From a virus, in IMG/VR virus record IMGVR_UViG_3300036985_005042, positions 1-30,063 of that record: a stretch of DNA of 30,063 nt; one strand, 5' to 3'. Made by a program: the position numbers and the translations under genes. The notes below the pieces were generated by a model. The model was given only the letters and a program-made list of their open reading frames with translations. It had not been told where the DNA came from and made no database searches. Below, in pieces: positions 5,290-14,352 of the stretch (positions within the stretch are counted from its first letter, which is position 1; each line of letters starts with the position of its first letter).

Positions 5290-6492
5290 GTGAGCGATAT
5301 AAAATGGCAGTTAATGTCAGTGTCTAAAATAAAAAATAATCCAAACAATCCTCGATTAATTAATGATGATAAGTTTATTAAGCTTGTGAAAAGCGTTAAA
5401 CAGTTCCCGCAAATGCTTGAATTAAGACCGATAGTAGTAAATAAAGACATGATAGTTTTAGGCGGCAACATGCGCCTTAAAGCGTGCATAGAAGCGGGAA
5501 TAAAAGAAGTCCCTGTTATTGTCGCTGATAATTTAACCGAAGAACAGCAAAAAGAGTTTATTATCAAAGACAATGTTTCAGGTGGTGAATGGGACTGGTC
5601 TGTGCTTGCCAATGAATGGGATCAAGGAGAGTTAGTAGAGTGGGGAGTGGATTTGCCTGTTGTAAAAATACAAGATGAAATTTTAGACACTATATCAGAT
5701 GAGGGAATCCCATCCGATATTAGAACAATTACTAAATATGGTGATATTTGGGAATTTAATAACCACAAATTGGTATGCGGAGATAGTACCTCGCAAACAG
5801 ATATTGAAAAATTGTTAAATGGTTGCACTTGTGATGTTTACGTATTCGATCCACCTTATGATTTAGTAGAATTATATCAAAATGCTATGCCAGTTAAAAA
5901 CAATGATAGTCAAAAGTTAGTATTAATGTGGGATTTTAAAAGATTTGGTGTTGCCTCACACATGGCTATTGAAGCTGGTTGGAATCCATTGTATGAATTT
6001 ATTTGGGATTGTTGCCAAAGCTGGTATACTCCAAATAGACCGCTCGCAAGACATAAAAGCATTGGTATATTTGGAGATAATGAACATTTTAATACAGATT
6101 TGGCAATAATAAAAGATGGCAAAAACAGAGGTAATAAAAAAACTGTTAAAAACACTCGTGGGTCATATGAATACACCCCTCTTGATGGGGCAAAACATAT
6201 ATCTACAGTTGAACAATTTTCTAACTGCCAAGAACGCGATGAACACGGGCATGGAAAACCTGTTAGTTGGATTACTCCCATATTTGCTGGTATAGGTGGG
6301 AATATATATTTAGATTTATTTGGAGGTTCAGGATCAACGATAATAGCCTGTGAAAAGTTAAATAAAAAATCTTATACTATGGAGATCGAACCAAAAAATT
6401 GCGATATGATTGTTCAAAGATATAAAAAATTTTGTGAAGTAAATAATATAAATAGCAGCTTTAAGCTTAATAATGAGATATATTTATTTTAG
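5290..6492 (+). CDS. ParB-like domain fused to a DNA adenine/cytosine-N4 methyltransferase
   Basis: The protein has 400 residues and starts at GTG 5290 after an AGGGG site. Residues 10-95 form a ParB/Srx-like domain (PRLIND, then LRPIVVNKDMIVLGGNMRLKA, with GGNMR at 58-62). A methyltransferase domain follows, with catalytic motif DPPY at 187-190 and the AdoMet-binding motif LFGGSGST at about 343-350. Motif IV precedes motif I, the order of beta-class N6-adenine or N4-cytosine enzymes. Such fusions are common next to phage terminases. They methylate phage DNA against restriction or may mark it for packaging. The target sequence cannot be read from the protein. No restriction partner is present, so it is an orphan enzyme. 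Confidence 0.85.
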   Translation: MSDIKWQLMSVSKIKNNPNNPRLINDDKFIKLVKSVKQFPQMLELRPIVVNKDMIVLGGNMRLKACIEAGIKEVPVIVADNLTEEQQKEFIIKDNVSGGEWDWSVLANEWDQGELVEWGVDLPVVKIQDEILDTISDEGIPSDIRTITKYGDIWEFNNHKLVCGDSTSQTDIEKLLNGCTCDVYVFDPPYDLVELYQNAMPVKNNDSQKLVLMWDFKRFGVASHMAIEAGWNPLYEFIWDCCQSWYTPNRPLARHKSIGIFGDNEHFNTDLAIIKDGKNRGNKKTVKNTRGSYEYTPLDGAKHISTVEQFSNCQERDEHGHGKPVSWITPIFAGIGGNIYLDLFGGSGSTIIACEKLNKKSYTMEIEPKNCDMIVQRYKKFCEVNNINSSFKLNNEIYLF

Positions 6493-6532
6493 CACATCGG
6501 CAATGTCGCCATTGATGGCAAAGGAGATTGTT

Positions 6533-7306
6533 ATGAGTATTTATGAACCGCAGGGTAGAGCGAGAGAGTATTCCCCATTAGCTTTAAACTATTTTAGAGG
6601 ATGCGACAACGGTTGCAAATACTGTTATGTTCCTCCAATGATGGTTAGATTTAATAAAAATTATTGCCATGAAACAGTTTTAATTAATGTTGATTTTGAA
6701 AAAATTGAAAAATCAGCAAAAAAAATGGAAGGTTGCAACAAACAAATATTGTTATCATTTACAACAGACCCATATTGTAATGCTGAATCAGGGGAAACAA
6801 ATGAGGTTTTAAGAATATTAAATAAATACAATCACAAAGTCGCGATTCTAACTAAAAACCCTAACAAAGCGATGCGGGATGTTTATATATTTAAAAAATT
6901 TGGAGATAGATTAAAAATAGGCAGCACATTAGTTTTCAACAATCCCAAAGATTGCAATGAGTGGGAGGGTGGGGCGGAAGTATCTGAAATAAGAATTAGC
7001 GCTTTAAATGAATATAAATTACAAGGAATAAAAACATGGGCAAGCTTTGAGCCTGTTATCGATCCAAAGCAATCATTGTCTATGTTAAAAAAAGCATCTG
7101 AATTTATTGACCATGTAAAAATTGGAAAAATAAATAACTACCAAGGAATGGATAAAAATATTGACTGGGCGCAGTTTATCCATGATTCTGTCGCTATTTG
7201 CAGGGATTCCAATCTAAAGTTTTATGTAAAAAAAGATTTAATAGCATTTAACAAAACGGTGTTTTTATCAGGTAAAGAGGTCGATGAAGACGCTTTAAAC
7301 TTGTAA
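6533..7306 (+). CDS. radical SAM protein, spore-photoproduct-lyase-like group
   Basis: The ATG at 6533 follows AAGGAG; a longer open frame upstream lacks a site. Of 257 residues, the N-terminus reads GRAREYSPLALNYFRGC, then CDNGCKYC with C24, C28 and C31, the CxxxCxxC motif that binds the 4Fe-4S cluster. The rest keeps the fold's pattern: LLSFTTDPYC at about 74, VAILTKNP at about 103, WASFEPVIDP at about 174. The GRAREYSPLALN start resembles the Rv2578c/SplB-related group, often annotated as DNA-repair photolyase-like. The reaction is unknown. Placement between a DNA methyltransferase and terminase suggests action on DNA or a nucleoside, but this is inference. Confidence 0.8.
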   Translation: MSIYEPQGRAREYSPLALNYFRGCDNGCKYCYVPPMMVRFNKNYCHETVLINVDFEKIEKSAKKMEGCNKQILLSFTTDPYCNAESGETNEVLRILNKYNHKVAILTKNPNKAMRDVYIFKKFGDRLKIGSTLVFNNPKDCNEWEGGAEVSEIRISALNEYKLQGIKTWASFEPVIDPKQSLSMLKKASEFIDHVKIGKINNYQGMDKNIDWAQFIHDSVAICRDSNLKFYVKKDLIAFNKTVFLSGKEVDEDALNL

Positions 7307-7314
7307 TGTACTAT

Positions 7315-7344
7315 AAATAGGTTGTCTTAAAAACCAGCCTATTT
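7315..7344 (+). terminator. weak hairpin between radical SAM gene and terminase
   Basis: AAATAGGTTG (7315-7324) pairs with CAGCCTATTT (7335-7344) with one GU pair and a 10-base loop. It follows the radical SAM stop by a few bases. There is no uninterrupted T-run after it, so it may be a processing or partial termination site rather than a strong terminator. Confidence 0.35.
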
Positions 7345-7365
7345 AATTTGAAAGAAATTTGAACT

Positions 7366-7743
7366 ATGGCAAACAACCAAAATTTAAGACCGCCGAAGTT
7401 TGGCGAGGTTAGAAACCCTCATGGGAGACCAAAGGGGGCTCGAAATTTATCTACCGTATTGCGTGAGATGCTCGATACCAAAATCGATGTTGATATGCCC
7501 GATGGCACGAAGTCAAAAAAGGATTTTCGGGATATAATCATACAGAAATTGATTAAGAAAGCTTCCACTGGTGACTTAAAAGCCATAGACATGATAATGG
7601 ATAGAACTGATGGTAAGCCATGCCAAGCTGTAGATGTAACAAGCCTTGGTGAAAAAATAACAAACGTACCAACGTTCACCGTGGTCGATGAACAATTAAA
7701 AAACGATATTATTAATGTTTGGGATAAAAAGGCTAATGCGTGA
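7366..7743 (+). CDS. terS: terminase small subunit-like protein (DUF5681 type)
   Basis: This 125-residue protein has the N-terminal PPKFGEVRNPHGRPKGARN motif of DUF5681-type proteins found beside large terminases. A helical middle follows (FRDIIIQKLIKKASTGDLKAI), then DRTDGKPCQAV. The small subunit recognises phage DNA and regulates packaging by the large subunit. Its last codon overlaps the GTG start of the large terminase (GTGA), giving tight coupling. The ribosome binding site is weak (GAAAG). The DUF assignment is from motif recall; the role follows from the family and the neighbour. Confidence 0.75.
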   Translation: MANNQNLRPPKFGEVRNPHGRPKGARNLSTVLREMLDTKIDVDMPDGTKSKKDFRDIIIQKLIKKASTGDLKAIDMIMDRTDGKPCQAVDVTSLGEKITNVPTFTVVDEQLKNDIINVWDKKANA

Positions 7744-8945
7744 AGATCATACCAACAAGGGTATTCCGTGACAATCTAAACGCATTTAAAAGCGGCAGGC
7801 GCAGAGCATTGAACGAAGGTGGCACGGGCAGTAGTAAAACATATTCAATAATGTCTCTATTGATTTACCTCGCAATAACAGCTCCAAAAAAAATAACAAT
7901 ATCGGTAGTTTCAGAATCTTTGCCACACCTAAAACGCGGATGCCTTAGGGACTTTGAGAACATTTTAGGATCAATGTATGATCCAAAAAGGTTCAACAAA
8001 TCAGAGTTTATTTACCAATTTGATAATTGCACATTCGAGTTTTTTAGTGCTGACGTATCAACAAAATTACGTGGTGGACGGCGCGACATTCTGTATATCA
8101 ATGAGTGTAACAATATCACGTATGATAGTTATAGAGAGCTTGACATTCGTACTTTTCTTTTCACATTTTTAGATTGGAACCCTACAAGCGAATTTTGGAT
8201 ACATCAAAACAATCTACAAAACGAACCTGAGAACTTTTATATACATAGCACATACCTTGATGTAAAAAAAATATTGCCTTTAATGGATGAGATAGACCAA
8301 GTAAAAATAAAATCGGTAATTGACAATATCGAGAGCAACAAAGACAAAGACCCAAACTGGTGGAACGTTTACGGGCTCGGTAAACTCGGGAAGATCACTG
8401 GGCTTGTGCATCCTTGTTTTGAAGTGGTCGACGAATTGCCACCAAGAAATAGATGTATAGAGCTATTTGGTATGGATTTCGGGTTTGCTAATGACCCCAC
8501 CGCATTAACACAAATTTTGTTTTATGGTGACGCTGTTTACCTGCACCAATTAATCTACAGAACAAATATGACAAACCAAGATATAAGCGAGGCGATGGGC
8601 AATATCGGGTTGCAAAAGCGTATGGATGTGATAATCTGCGATAGTGCAGAGCCGAAAAGTATAGAAGAGTTGTATCGCGAAGGGTGGAATGCAAAGCCTG
8701 CCACAAAGGGCGAAGGTTCCGTTATGACTGGCATTCAAAAATTAAACCAACTAAAAATTTATGTTACAAAAAGCAGTATAGACATAATAAAAGAGCTGAG
8801 GAACTATCGCTATACAACCGATAAATATGGCGATTTAACAAATAAACCAATAGATATGTACAATCATGCTATGGATGGCGTAAGGTATGCTGTAATGCAT
8901 CAGCTCGCATCTATGCACGGCTTTGGTGCTACAGTTCGCATCTAA
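7740..8945 (+). CDS. terL: terminase large subunit
   Basis: The 401-residue packaging motor and nuclease starts at GTG 7740. The ATPase domain has Walker A GGTGSSKT at 27-34 and Walker B DILYINE at 116-122 with catalytic Glu122, followed by the coupling region LDWNPTS. The RNase-H-like nuclease domain shows its acidic residues in GMDFGFANDP (Asp246), ICDSAEP (Asp301) and DMYNHAMDGVRYA (Asp372, Asp379). The protein is complete. It cuts concatemers and drives DNA into the head through the portal encoded next. The short length fits the Terminase_6/PBSX-like group. Confidence 0.93.
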   Translation: MKIIPTRVFRDNLNAFKSGRRRALNEGGTGSSKTYSIMSLLIYLAITAPKKITISVVSESLPHLKRGCLRDFENILGSMYDPKRFNKSEFIYQFDNCTFEFFSADVSTKLRGGRRDILYINECNNITYDSYRELDIRTFLFTFLDWNPTSEFWIHQNNLQNEPENFYIHSTYLDVKKILPLMDEIDQVKIKSVIDNIESNKDKDPNWWNVYGLGKLGKITGLVHPCFEVVDELPPRNRCIELFGMDFGFANDPTALTQILFYGDAVYLHQLIYRTNMTNQDISEAMGNIGLQKRMDVIICDSAEPKSIEELYREGWNAKPATKGEGSVMTGIQKLNQLKIYVTKSSIDIIKELRNYRYTTDKYGDLTNKPIDMYNHAMDGVRYAVMHQLASMHGFGATVRI

Positions 8946-8988
8946 CCACGAATTATATTTGCAGTATATCTCTCAAAGGAGTTTTTTT

Positions 8989-10434
8989 ATGGAAGATCAA
9001 AAAATTGGTGGTGTATCCACTACAAAAGGGATGAACCCACCGATGGCTATTAATAACGCCAGTTCGGAAGCCGTTGCAGAGTCGACAACTTCTTTTGTAA
9101 ACCCCGAGGGTATCCCCGTTTGGGAGTTTATCAAGCATTGCTACGAAGGGAGCAACGGTTTTTTGTCGTCCACATACCTATTCCCATTCAAACGTGACGC
9201 TTACTATAACACGCGCCGACAGATGACTAAGTATGTCAACCTATTCAAACCTGCAATTGATGCGAGCGTTGATCCTATTTTTAATAACGAAATTGAAAGA
9301 ACAGTCACAGGCACAGGCGATAATTATTTACTTGACTTTATAGAAAATTGCAATGGTGCGGGGCTACCTCTAACAAAGTTTATGCACGACTTTGCGCGTA
9401 ATAGTAAATTATGGAGTATGTGCCACGTTGTAGTATTCCCTGTTGATCCTGAAAAAGTTGGCAGCCTGCCATTTGTAAAGATCATAGAACCGCAAACTAT
9501 GGTATCTATCACAAGCGAAAAAGCAGGATACGCAACACGGATACGATGGAAAATAAGCGATAAAATAGAGCAAGAGGTTACAGAATTATCGTTTATTGAG
9601 TACACCCGAGAAGAAGGAAAAGACGGCAAACTTGGTGAGTGGGGAATAAGCGAAGAGGTGCCCCACGGTTTATCATACTCCCCTATTGTGCAACTAAGCG
9701 TCGACGGTTGTTTGATGCGTAAAGACGAATTACCGCATCCGACAATGCTTAATATTGTCAATTTGTGTTTAGAGCATTTCAACACGAAATCACTTATCGC
9801 AATACAAAAGCGATTTCAATCTTTCAGCATTTTGCGCGGGAGTGGCATTACTCCACAAACGACCGATGTAGGAGTATCAAACCTTATCATACAGGATAAC
9901 GGGGCGACAATCCCGCTCGATTATATTTCTCCCGATGTTAATTGCTTGAAAGTGTTGTTTGAAGACTGCACTAATACTAAAACAGATATTCGCGAGGCGT
10001 TCAAACAAATTGGTGTTGTCGGTGTTGTGGAGGCGAAAAGCGGAATCGCTAAAGAATGGGATTTTAGAGCCGAGGAATCGGTATTAAAATCTACAAGTGA
10101 AGAATGTAAAAATGCAGAGGTGAAAATACTTTCAATTGTTGCTGAGTATCTTATCTCTAAGGGATTGCAAATTGATGTTGTGTATAAAGATAAATTTAGT
10201 CCTGATACTACGAGCGCAGACGTAGCTATGTTGCAAGAGACTCTAAATATGGTTGCAAACAAGTCTCTGAAAGAAGCTATCGAGGACGAAATAGCAATTA
10301 AGCTTTTTGCTCATAAGCCCGAAGCATTGGACAAGCTGAAAACTATGATGGAATCCGCCCGCAAGACTACTGAGCTAACAGAAAACAGCGACGGTACATT
10401 TGTTGATCCAAAAGATAATGGTAATCAAGAATGA
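8989..10434 (+). CDS. portal protein
   Basis: The ATG at 8989 (MEDQKIGGVSTTKG) has AAGGAG seven bases upstream; the longer open frame from 8923 overlaps the terminase end and has no site. The 481-residue protein has the features of portal proteins. KYVNLFKPAIDASVDPIF and LLDFIENCNGAG lie in the wing. A helical stretch follows (NIVNLCLEHFNTKSLIAIQK), then FSILRGSGITP, and late helical residues cover the stem/crown region (EAFKQIGVVGVVEAKSG). The acidic, Gly/Asn-rich tail ends NGNQE. It forms the dodecameric DNA channel at one head vertex. The position directly after terminase and before the MuF-like gene is standard. Confidence 0.85.
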   Translation: MEDQKIGGVSTTKGMNPPMAINNASSEAVAESTTSFVNPEGIPVWEFIKHCYEGSNGFLSSTYLFPFKRDAYYNTRRQMTKYVNLFKPAIDASVDPIFNNEIERTVTGTGDNYLLDFIENCNGAGLPLTKFMHDFARNSKLWSMCHVVVFPVDPEKVGSLPFVKIIEPQTMVSITSEKAGYATRIRWKISDKIEQEVTELSFIEYTREEGKDGKLGEWGISEEVPHGLSYSPIVQLSVDGCLMRKDELPHPTMLNIVNLCLEHFNTKSLIAIQKRFQSFSILRGSGITPQTTDVGVSNLIIQDNGATIPLDYISPDVNCLKVLFEDCTNTKTDIREAFKQIGVVGVVEAKSGIAKEWDFRAEESVLKSTSEECKNAEVKILSIVAEYLISKGLQIDVVYKDKFSPDTTSADVAMLQETLNMVANKSLKEAIEDEIAIKLFAHKPEALDKLKTMMESARKTTELTENSDGTFVDPKDNGNQE

Positions 10435-11489
10435 ACCAAGCCGAAAAAGCGGTAAAAAAAGCGAGCCGAGGGCTTGACAAAATCTTTGATGTAATATACA
10501 AAGATATTGACAAAATCGACTTGCTTAATACTGCGCCGAATGATGTTAAAAAGAAGATAAAGGCTGTAGTCTCGGGATACGAGCAAGAAATACGAGATGT
10601 GGTTTTATCGGGTATTGATACCGCTATCGGTGTTTCTCCATTGTCAAAAATTGTGCGTGACCAATACAAAGTGGGTGGGCTGTCAAAACTTTACGACAAA
10701 GATAATTTAATTGACTTGATTTCGAGCAGTGTTGAAAAGTCAATATCGACATACCAAAACTATAACCAAGCAACAAGAGAGTTGCGCGGGATAATGACCA
10801 AATCCGTCGACCATGTAAAAGCTGTTAAGCGATTGCAAGCGAGTGCCAAAGATGCTTTTAGGATTGCAACAACCGATGCAGAGAAAACAAGAGCGTTGAG
10901 CACGATTAATAAAACAAAGCGACTATTAGAGAAAGAAAATATTAGCAAAATATCATTGAGAACATTAGGGCAAGAAGTATCGACTGGATTGCCGAAAGAC
11001 CTATCAAAGTCACTTGATAAAGCTATCAGAGATAAAGCAAAATCCGATGCAATGCGAGTGGTGCGCACAGAGTATGCAGGGGCGTATGGGGACACTGTGT
11101 TGTCAGAGGCGTATAACGATGATAGAGTAGTTGCCGTGCAATTTACTCTTAACAGTTCGCACGACATTTTTGACATATGCAATTTTCACACAGAGGCGAA
11201 TTTGTACGGGCTTGGTGAAGGTGTTTACCCAAAAGACAAGCAACCCGAGTATCCTTTCCACCCGAATTGCATGTGCAAGATAGACCAGGTGTATATCGGT
11301 GAGGTTGACCCTTCAAAAGAGAAAAACTTTGACCGCAAAGAAGGCAAAAAATACCTTGATAGTTTATCTACAACGCGCAGAGAAGAGCTCTTGGGAGTAA
11401 ATGGCAACGAGCTATACGAGAACGGCACTAAGTGGGAAAAAACGCTACTGAATTACAACGGGCAGAAACAATTTACCCCTGTTAAGTAA
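10431..11489 (+). CDS. MuF-like minor head protein
   Basis: This 352-residue protein starts in an ATGA overlap with the portal stop. The N-terminal 250 residues are helical and lysine-rich. The C-terminal domain has the MuF signature: DAMRVVRTEYAGAYGD at about 204, VQFTLNSSHDIFDICNFH near 235, and YPFHPNCMCKIDQV at about 273 with the HPNC-C motif. MuF proteins are few-copy internal head proteins needed for head morphogenesis or ejected with DNA. In many phages the C-terminus carries toxin domains; none is visible after residue 300 here. Confidence 0.87.
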   Translation: MNQAEKAVKKASRGLDKIFDVIYKDIDKIDLLNTAPNDVKKKIKAVVSGYEQEIRDVVLSGIDTAIGVSPLSKIVRDQYKVGGLSKLYDKDNLIDLISSSVEKSISTYQNYNQATRELRGIMTKSVDHVKAVKRLQASAKDAFRIATTDAEKTRALSTINKTKRLLEKENISKISLRTLGQEVSTGLPKDLSKSLDKAIRDKAKSDAMRVVRTEYAGAYGDTVLSEAYNDDRVVAVQFTLNSSHDIFDICNFHTEANLYGLGEGVYPKDKQPEYPFHPNCMCKIDQVYIGEVDPSKEKNFDRKEGKKYLDSLSTTRREELLGVNGNELYENGTKWEKTLLNYNGQKQFTPVK

Positions 11490-11608
11490 CCAAAACTTAA
11501 AAAAACAAGGTATAAATCGGTAAAAAATACCGAAATATATACACTTTTACTTAAAAACGTATTATATTCATAATATAACCACGCCCGTTGAGGCAAAGGA
11601 GATTCAAA
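11490..11608 (+). promoter_or_regulatory. AT-rich spacer with hairpins and a weak promoter-like sequence
   Basis: This 119-bp gap before the scaffold gene holds a perfect TCGGTA/TACCGA hairpin at 11517-11533, then an AT-only palindrome TATTAT/ATAATA near 11562-11577. TTAAAA and TATAAC spaced 17 bp (11551-11579) could be a weak promoter. Phages often boost scaffold and coat expression at this point. The evidence is modest because of the AT bias. Confidence 0.3.
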
Positions 11609-12298
11609 ATGTTAGATGCAACAATTTTAGAGGGCGTTGACCCTGCAAAAGTTGAACAAATTACCGCCGCCGTAACGACGTTGATCGAAGCGGAAAAGCA
11701 AAAAGGCATTCAAGAAAAATCAGTGAAAAGCGCGGAAGTGAAAAAGTGGATGACGCAGTATATGACTGTGAAGGACACTTTGAAGGACGTTTTGGGACGT
11801 GACATTGAAGACCCAATCGAAGCTATTCGAGGGTTTAAAAGCACACCACAAAACGGACAAAACAACCCGATCATTGACACGCTAACAAGACAGGTCAAAG
11901 AGCTAACGGAGAAATTCACAGCTAAAGACCAAGAGGCTACGCAGTCACAAAAGAAGTTGTTGGAAAAAGACGCCGCAAGCGTTTTAGACAAAGCTCTTGG
12001 TGACAATGTGGCTGGCAAAGACCTTGTTATTTCGCACCTGCTGCAAGCTTATGAAGTTAGGCGCGATGAAAGCGGGAACCCTTATTTTGCAAAAGGTGAC
12101 GAAACTTTTGAAGTTGGAAAAGTTGCAGAAAATTTCTTGAAAACTCGCCCTGATCTCATACGGGCAAACGAAAGAAACGGAATACCAAACCGCCAACCTG
12201 CAAATGCAGGAGGCAAAACAATTACCCGCGAACAGTGGAACAATCTTAAACCATCTGAAAAAGAGGCGGTTTATAAAGCGGGCAACAAAATCATCTAA
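11609..12298 (+). CDS. head scaffolding protein
   Basis: The ATG at 11609 follows AAGGAG by eight bases; a TTG-initiated longer frame contains that site and is rejected. The product (229 residues) is highly charged and helical (EAEKQKGIQEKSVKSAEVKK, VKELTEKFTAKDQEATQSQK) and ends with ITREQWNNLKPSEKEAVYKA, a short helical module common in capsid scaffold/assembly proteins. Position directly before the coat gene, with 11 bases between, matches scaffolds, which guide procapsid assembly and then leave. No protease motif is visible. Confidence 0.78.
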   Translation: MLDATILEGVDPAKVEQITAAVTTLIEAEKQKGIQEKSVKSAEVKKWMTQYMTVKDTLKDVLGRDIEDPIEAIRGFKSTPQNGQNNPIIDTLTRQVKELTEKFTAKDQEATQSQKKLLEKDAASVLDKALGDNVAGKDLVISHLLQAYEVRRDESGNPYFAKGDETFEVGKVAENFLKTRPDLIRANERNGIPNRQPANAGGKTITREQWNNLKPSEKEAVYKAGNKII

Positions 12299-12309
12299 GG
12301 AGAATACAA

Positions 12310-13479
12310 ATGGCTTCTGCAAATACTCTTACTGGTCTTATCCCTACAATTTATACCGCTCGTGACATTGTTAGCCGTGAACTTATCGGTGCTATTCCTG
12401 CGGTCACAACTAACGCCTCTGAATCAAGTGCGGCAAAAGATCAGGTTATTCGTGTTCCTATCGTACCTACAGTTACGGCAAGCGATATTGCCGCTGGTGC
12501 TACTGCAAGCGACGCGGGAGGGCAGTCGGTAGCATATACAGATATGACAATCTCAAAAAGCCGAAAAACGGAAATTATGTGGACTGGTGAAGAACAGACT
12601 TCTATAAATGCAAATGGGGATCAATACAACCCTATTCTCGCGAATCAATTTGCACAAGCTTTCAGAACACTTGCAAATGAAGTAGAAGCAGATTTATGCG
12701 GACTGCATACCACTTTCTCTCGTGCTTACGGCACTGCCACTACTGCACCTTTTGCATCAGCTTTCACCGATTCTGCACAGATTTCTAAAATCCTTGATGA
12801 CAACGGGGCTCCCGGTGGTGACCGTTCGTGTGTACTGAATACTACAGCCGCCGCGAATTTGTCAACTCTTCTTAAAGGCAACTTTACAAATGGTGGAACC
12901 ACAGCGGCTCTTAGTGGAGAGCTTTTGAATCTTGATAATATCAGCTTCAGAAAATCGGCACAGATTAAACGCCCTGCCGCTGGTGATATGGCAAGTGCTT
13001 CGACGGTATCAGGTGCGCTCACTGTTGGTCAAACTACTCTTACTCTCAAGAATGCAACGGGAACGGGTACAGTATCGGCTGGTGACATTATCACAATTGC
13101 AAACGATACCAACAAATACGTTGTTGCCGCGGCTTCGTTCGCTGGTGCAAACCCTGCAACAGGGGACACTATTACGCTTGCCGCACCAGGTATCCGCATG
13201 GCTCAAGGTGCAGCTGAACGAATCCTAACGGTTGTCGCTGTTTCGTCTCGCAATATGGCATTCGTTAAGAGCGCACTTATATTGCTTGCACGCTCTCCGA
13301 TTATGCCTGTTGGTGGTGACTGTGCCGACGATGTTATGATCGTTTCTGACCCTGTTTCGGGATTGCCTTTCCAAGTGGCATTGTATCGCCAGTACCGTCA
13401 AGCAAAAATGGAAGTCGGGCTTGCATGGGGTGTGAAGAATATCAAACCTGCGCATACTGTGATTTTGCTTGGTGATTAA
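12310..13479 (+). CDS. major capsid protein, P22 coat-like
   Basis: The 389-residue protein has an AAGGAG site nine bases upstream. The N-terminus (ANTLTGLIPTIYTARDIVSR) and the following ELIGAIPAVTTNAS region match the P22 gp5-type coat family of HK97-fold proteins. An inserted beta-rich segment at roughly 230-300 (SGALTVGQTTLTLKNATGTG and GDIITIANDTNKYVVAA) corresponds to an accessory domain, followed by the FQVALYRQYRQAKMEVGLAW C-terminal strand region. It builds the icosahedral shell. Codon use is less AT-rich than in its neighbours, as is usual for a highly expressed coat gene. Confidence 0.9.
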   Translation: MASANTLTGLIPTIYTARDIVSRELIGAIPAVTTNASESSAAKDQVIRVPIVPTVTASDIAAGATASDAGGQSVAYTDMTISKSRKTEIMWTGEEQTSINANGDQYNPILANQFAQAFRTLANEVEADLCGLHTTFSRAYGTATTAPFASAFTDSAQISKILDDNGAPGGDRSCVLNTTAAANLSTLLKGNFTNGGTTAALSGELLNLDNISFRKSAQIKRPAAGDMASASTVSGALTVGQTTLTLKNATGTGTVSAGDIITIANDTNKYVVAAASFAGANPATGDTITLAAPGIRMAQGAAERILTVVAVSSRNMAFVKSALILLARSPIMPVGGDCADDVMIVSDPVSGLPFQVALYRQYRQAKMEVGLAWGVKNIKPAHTVILLGD

Positions 13480-13494
13480 TAACGTTAAATAAAC

Positions 13495-13512
13495 GGCGGT
13501 GTAAAAGCCGCC
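13495..13512 (+). terminator. GC hairpin downstream of the coat gene
   Basis: GGCGGT (13495-13500) pairs with GCCGCC (13507-13512) around the 6-base loop GTAAAA, followed by CTTTAAAA. Only three Ts follow, so termination is probably partial. It would raise coat mRNA relative to downstream genes. Confidence 0.5.
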
Positions 13513-13524
13513 CTTTAAAACACT

Positions 13525-13935
13525 ATGAAAATCACGGAACAATTAAGATTGTTAAATACAACTAACACCACCTCCGAAAGAATCATTAAAGCGGTGGAGG
13601 CTTGTTTGTTATCATCTGCTAAAATAATTGCAACGGTTGCACAAAAGAATCACCCCACATTTAAGAACATCACTGGTAACGCTGAGCGCTCTATCAAGTA
13701 TAGAATAACAGAGGATAATAATGTTATTGCCAGCGAGGTCTATTTGGATGGTGCTACAGCTTCGAGCGGGTGGAAACGTGATAAAAAGTATCCATACAGT
13801 GCGTTTTTGAATGATGGGACAACCCGAGGGATTAGAGCTGGCAATTTTATTCGGAATGCTTACCTTGCTAAAGCTGGTTCGATAGCTAAAGAGACGAAAG
13901 ATTCAATTAACAGAGCTTTAAGGAGCGTATTCTGA
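13525..13935 (+). CDS. head-tail connector / neck protein, HK97 gp10-like
   Basis: This 136-residue basic protein reads MKITEQLRLLNTTNTTSERI, has a central beta region (AERSIKYRITEDNNVIASEV), then YPYSAFLNDGTTRGIRAGNF and a C-terminal helix. The YxxFLNDGT motif followed by Arg-rich FIRNAY resembles HK97 gp10-type tail-completion proteins. It has no strong ribosome binding site because the hairpin of the coat gene lies just upstream. It ends in a TGATG overlap with the next gene. Confidence 0.6.
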   Translation: MKITEQLRLLNTTNTTSERIIKAVEACLLSSAKIIATVAQKNHPTFKNITGNAERSIKYRITEDNNVIASEVYLDGATASSGWKRDKKYPYSAFLNDGTTRGIRAGNFIRNAYLAKAGSIAKETKDSINRALRSVF

Positions 13936-14348
13936 TGTCTTACACACCGATATATTTCACCGTCGATGAAATTACCGATAATTTGGCGTCTAAATTCGTT
14001 CATTCGCAAGACAATCGGCTTGACAAATGGTATGAGTATGCCGACAAAAAGGTGAACACTTTGGCGTTGACACTTGGTGTTGAAGTTGACGACATTGTAA
14101 TTCCTGTTTTTGAAACTATCAAAGAGTATGCAATCTATTCTTTATACATCAAAATGTTTACCGATGTTTATGGAGAAAACGACGTCGATGTACCTGACGA
14201 AGAATCATATTTCCGTAAAAAAGAAGGTTACAAAAGTGATAGAGACGAACTATTAACAGGGATTACCGCGAATATGTTTTTACTCGGTGCGAACGGGGCT
14301 TTAACGCAATCAAGTTTTGTTGGTACCATCTATCTAAATAGGATTTAG
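13935..14348 (+). CDS. head-tail connector protein, adaptor-like
   Basis: The 137-residue product starts in a TGATG overlap, with AGGAG nine bases upstream. It is mainly helical and acidic (VDEITDNLASKFVHSQDNRL, LDKWYEYADKKVNTLALTLG, IKEYAIYSLYIKMFTDVYG). Size, helical content and place in the gene order suit a head completion adaptor that sits under the portal. No diagnostic motif is seen, so the call rests mainly on position. Confidence 0.55.
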   Translation: MSYTPIYFTVDEITDNLASKFVHSQDNRLDKWYEYADKKVNTLALTLGVEVDDIVIPVFETIKEYAIYSLYIKMFTDVYGENDVDVPDEESYFRKKEGYKSDRDELLTGITANMFLLGANGALTQSSFVGTIYLNRI

Positions 14349-14352
14349 CAAA

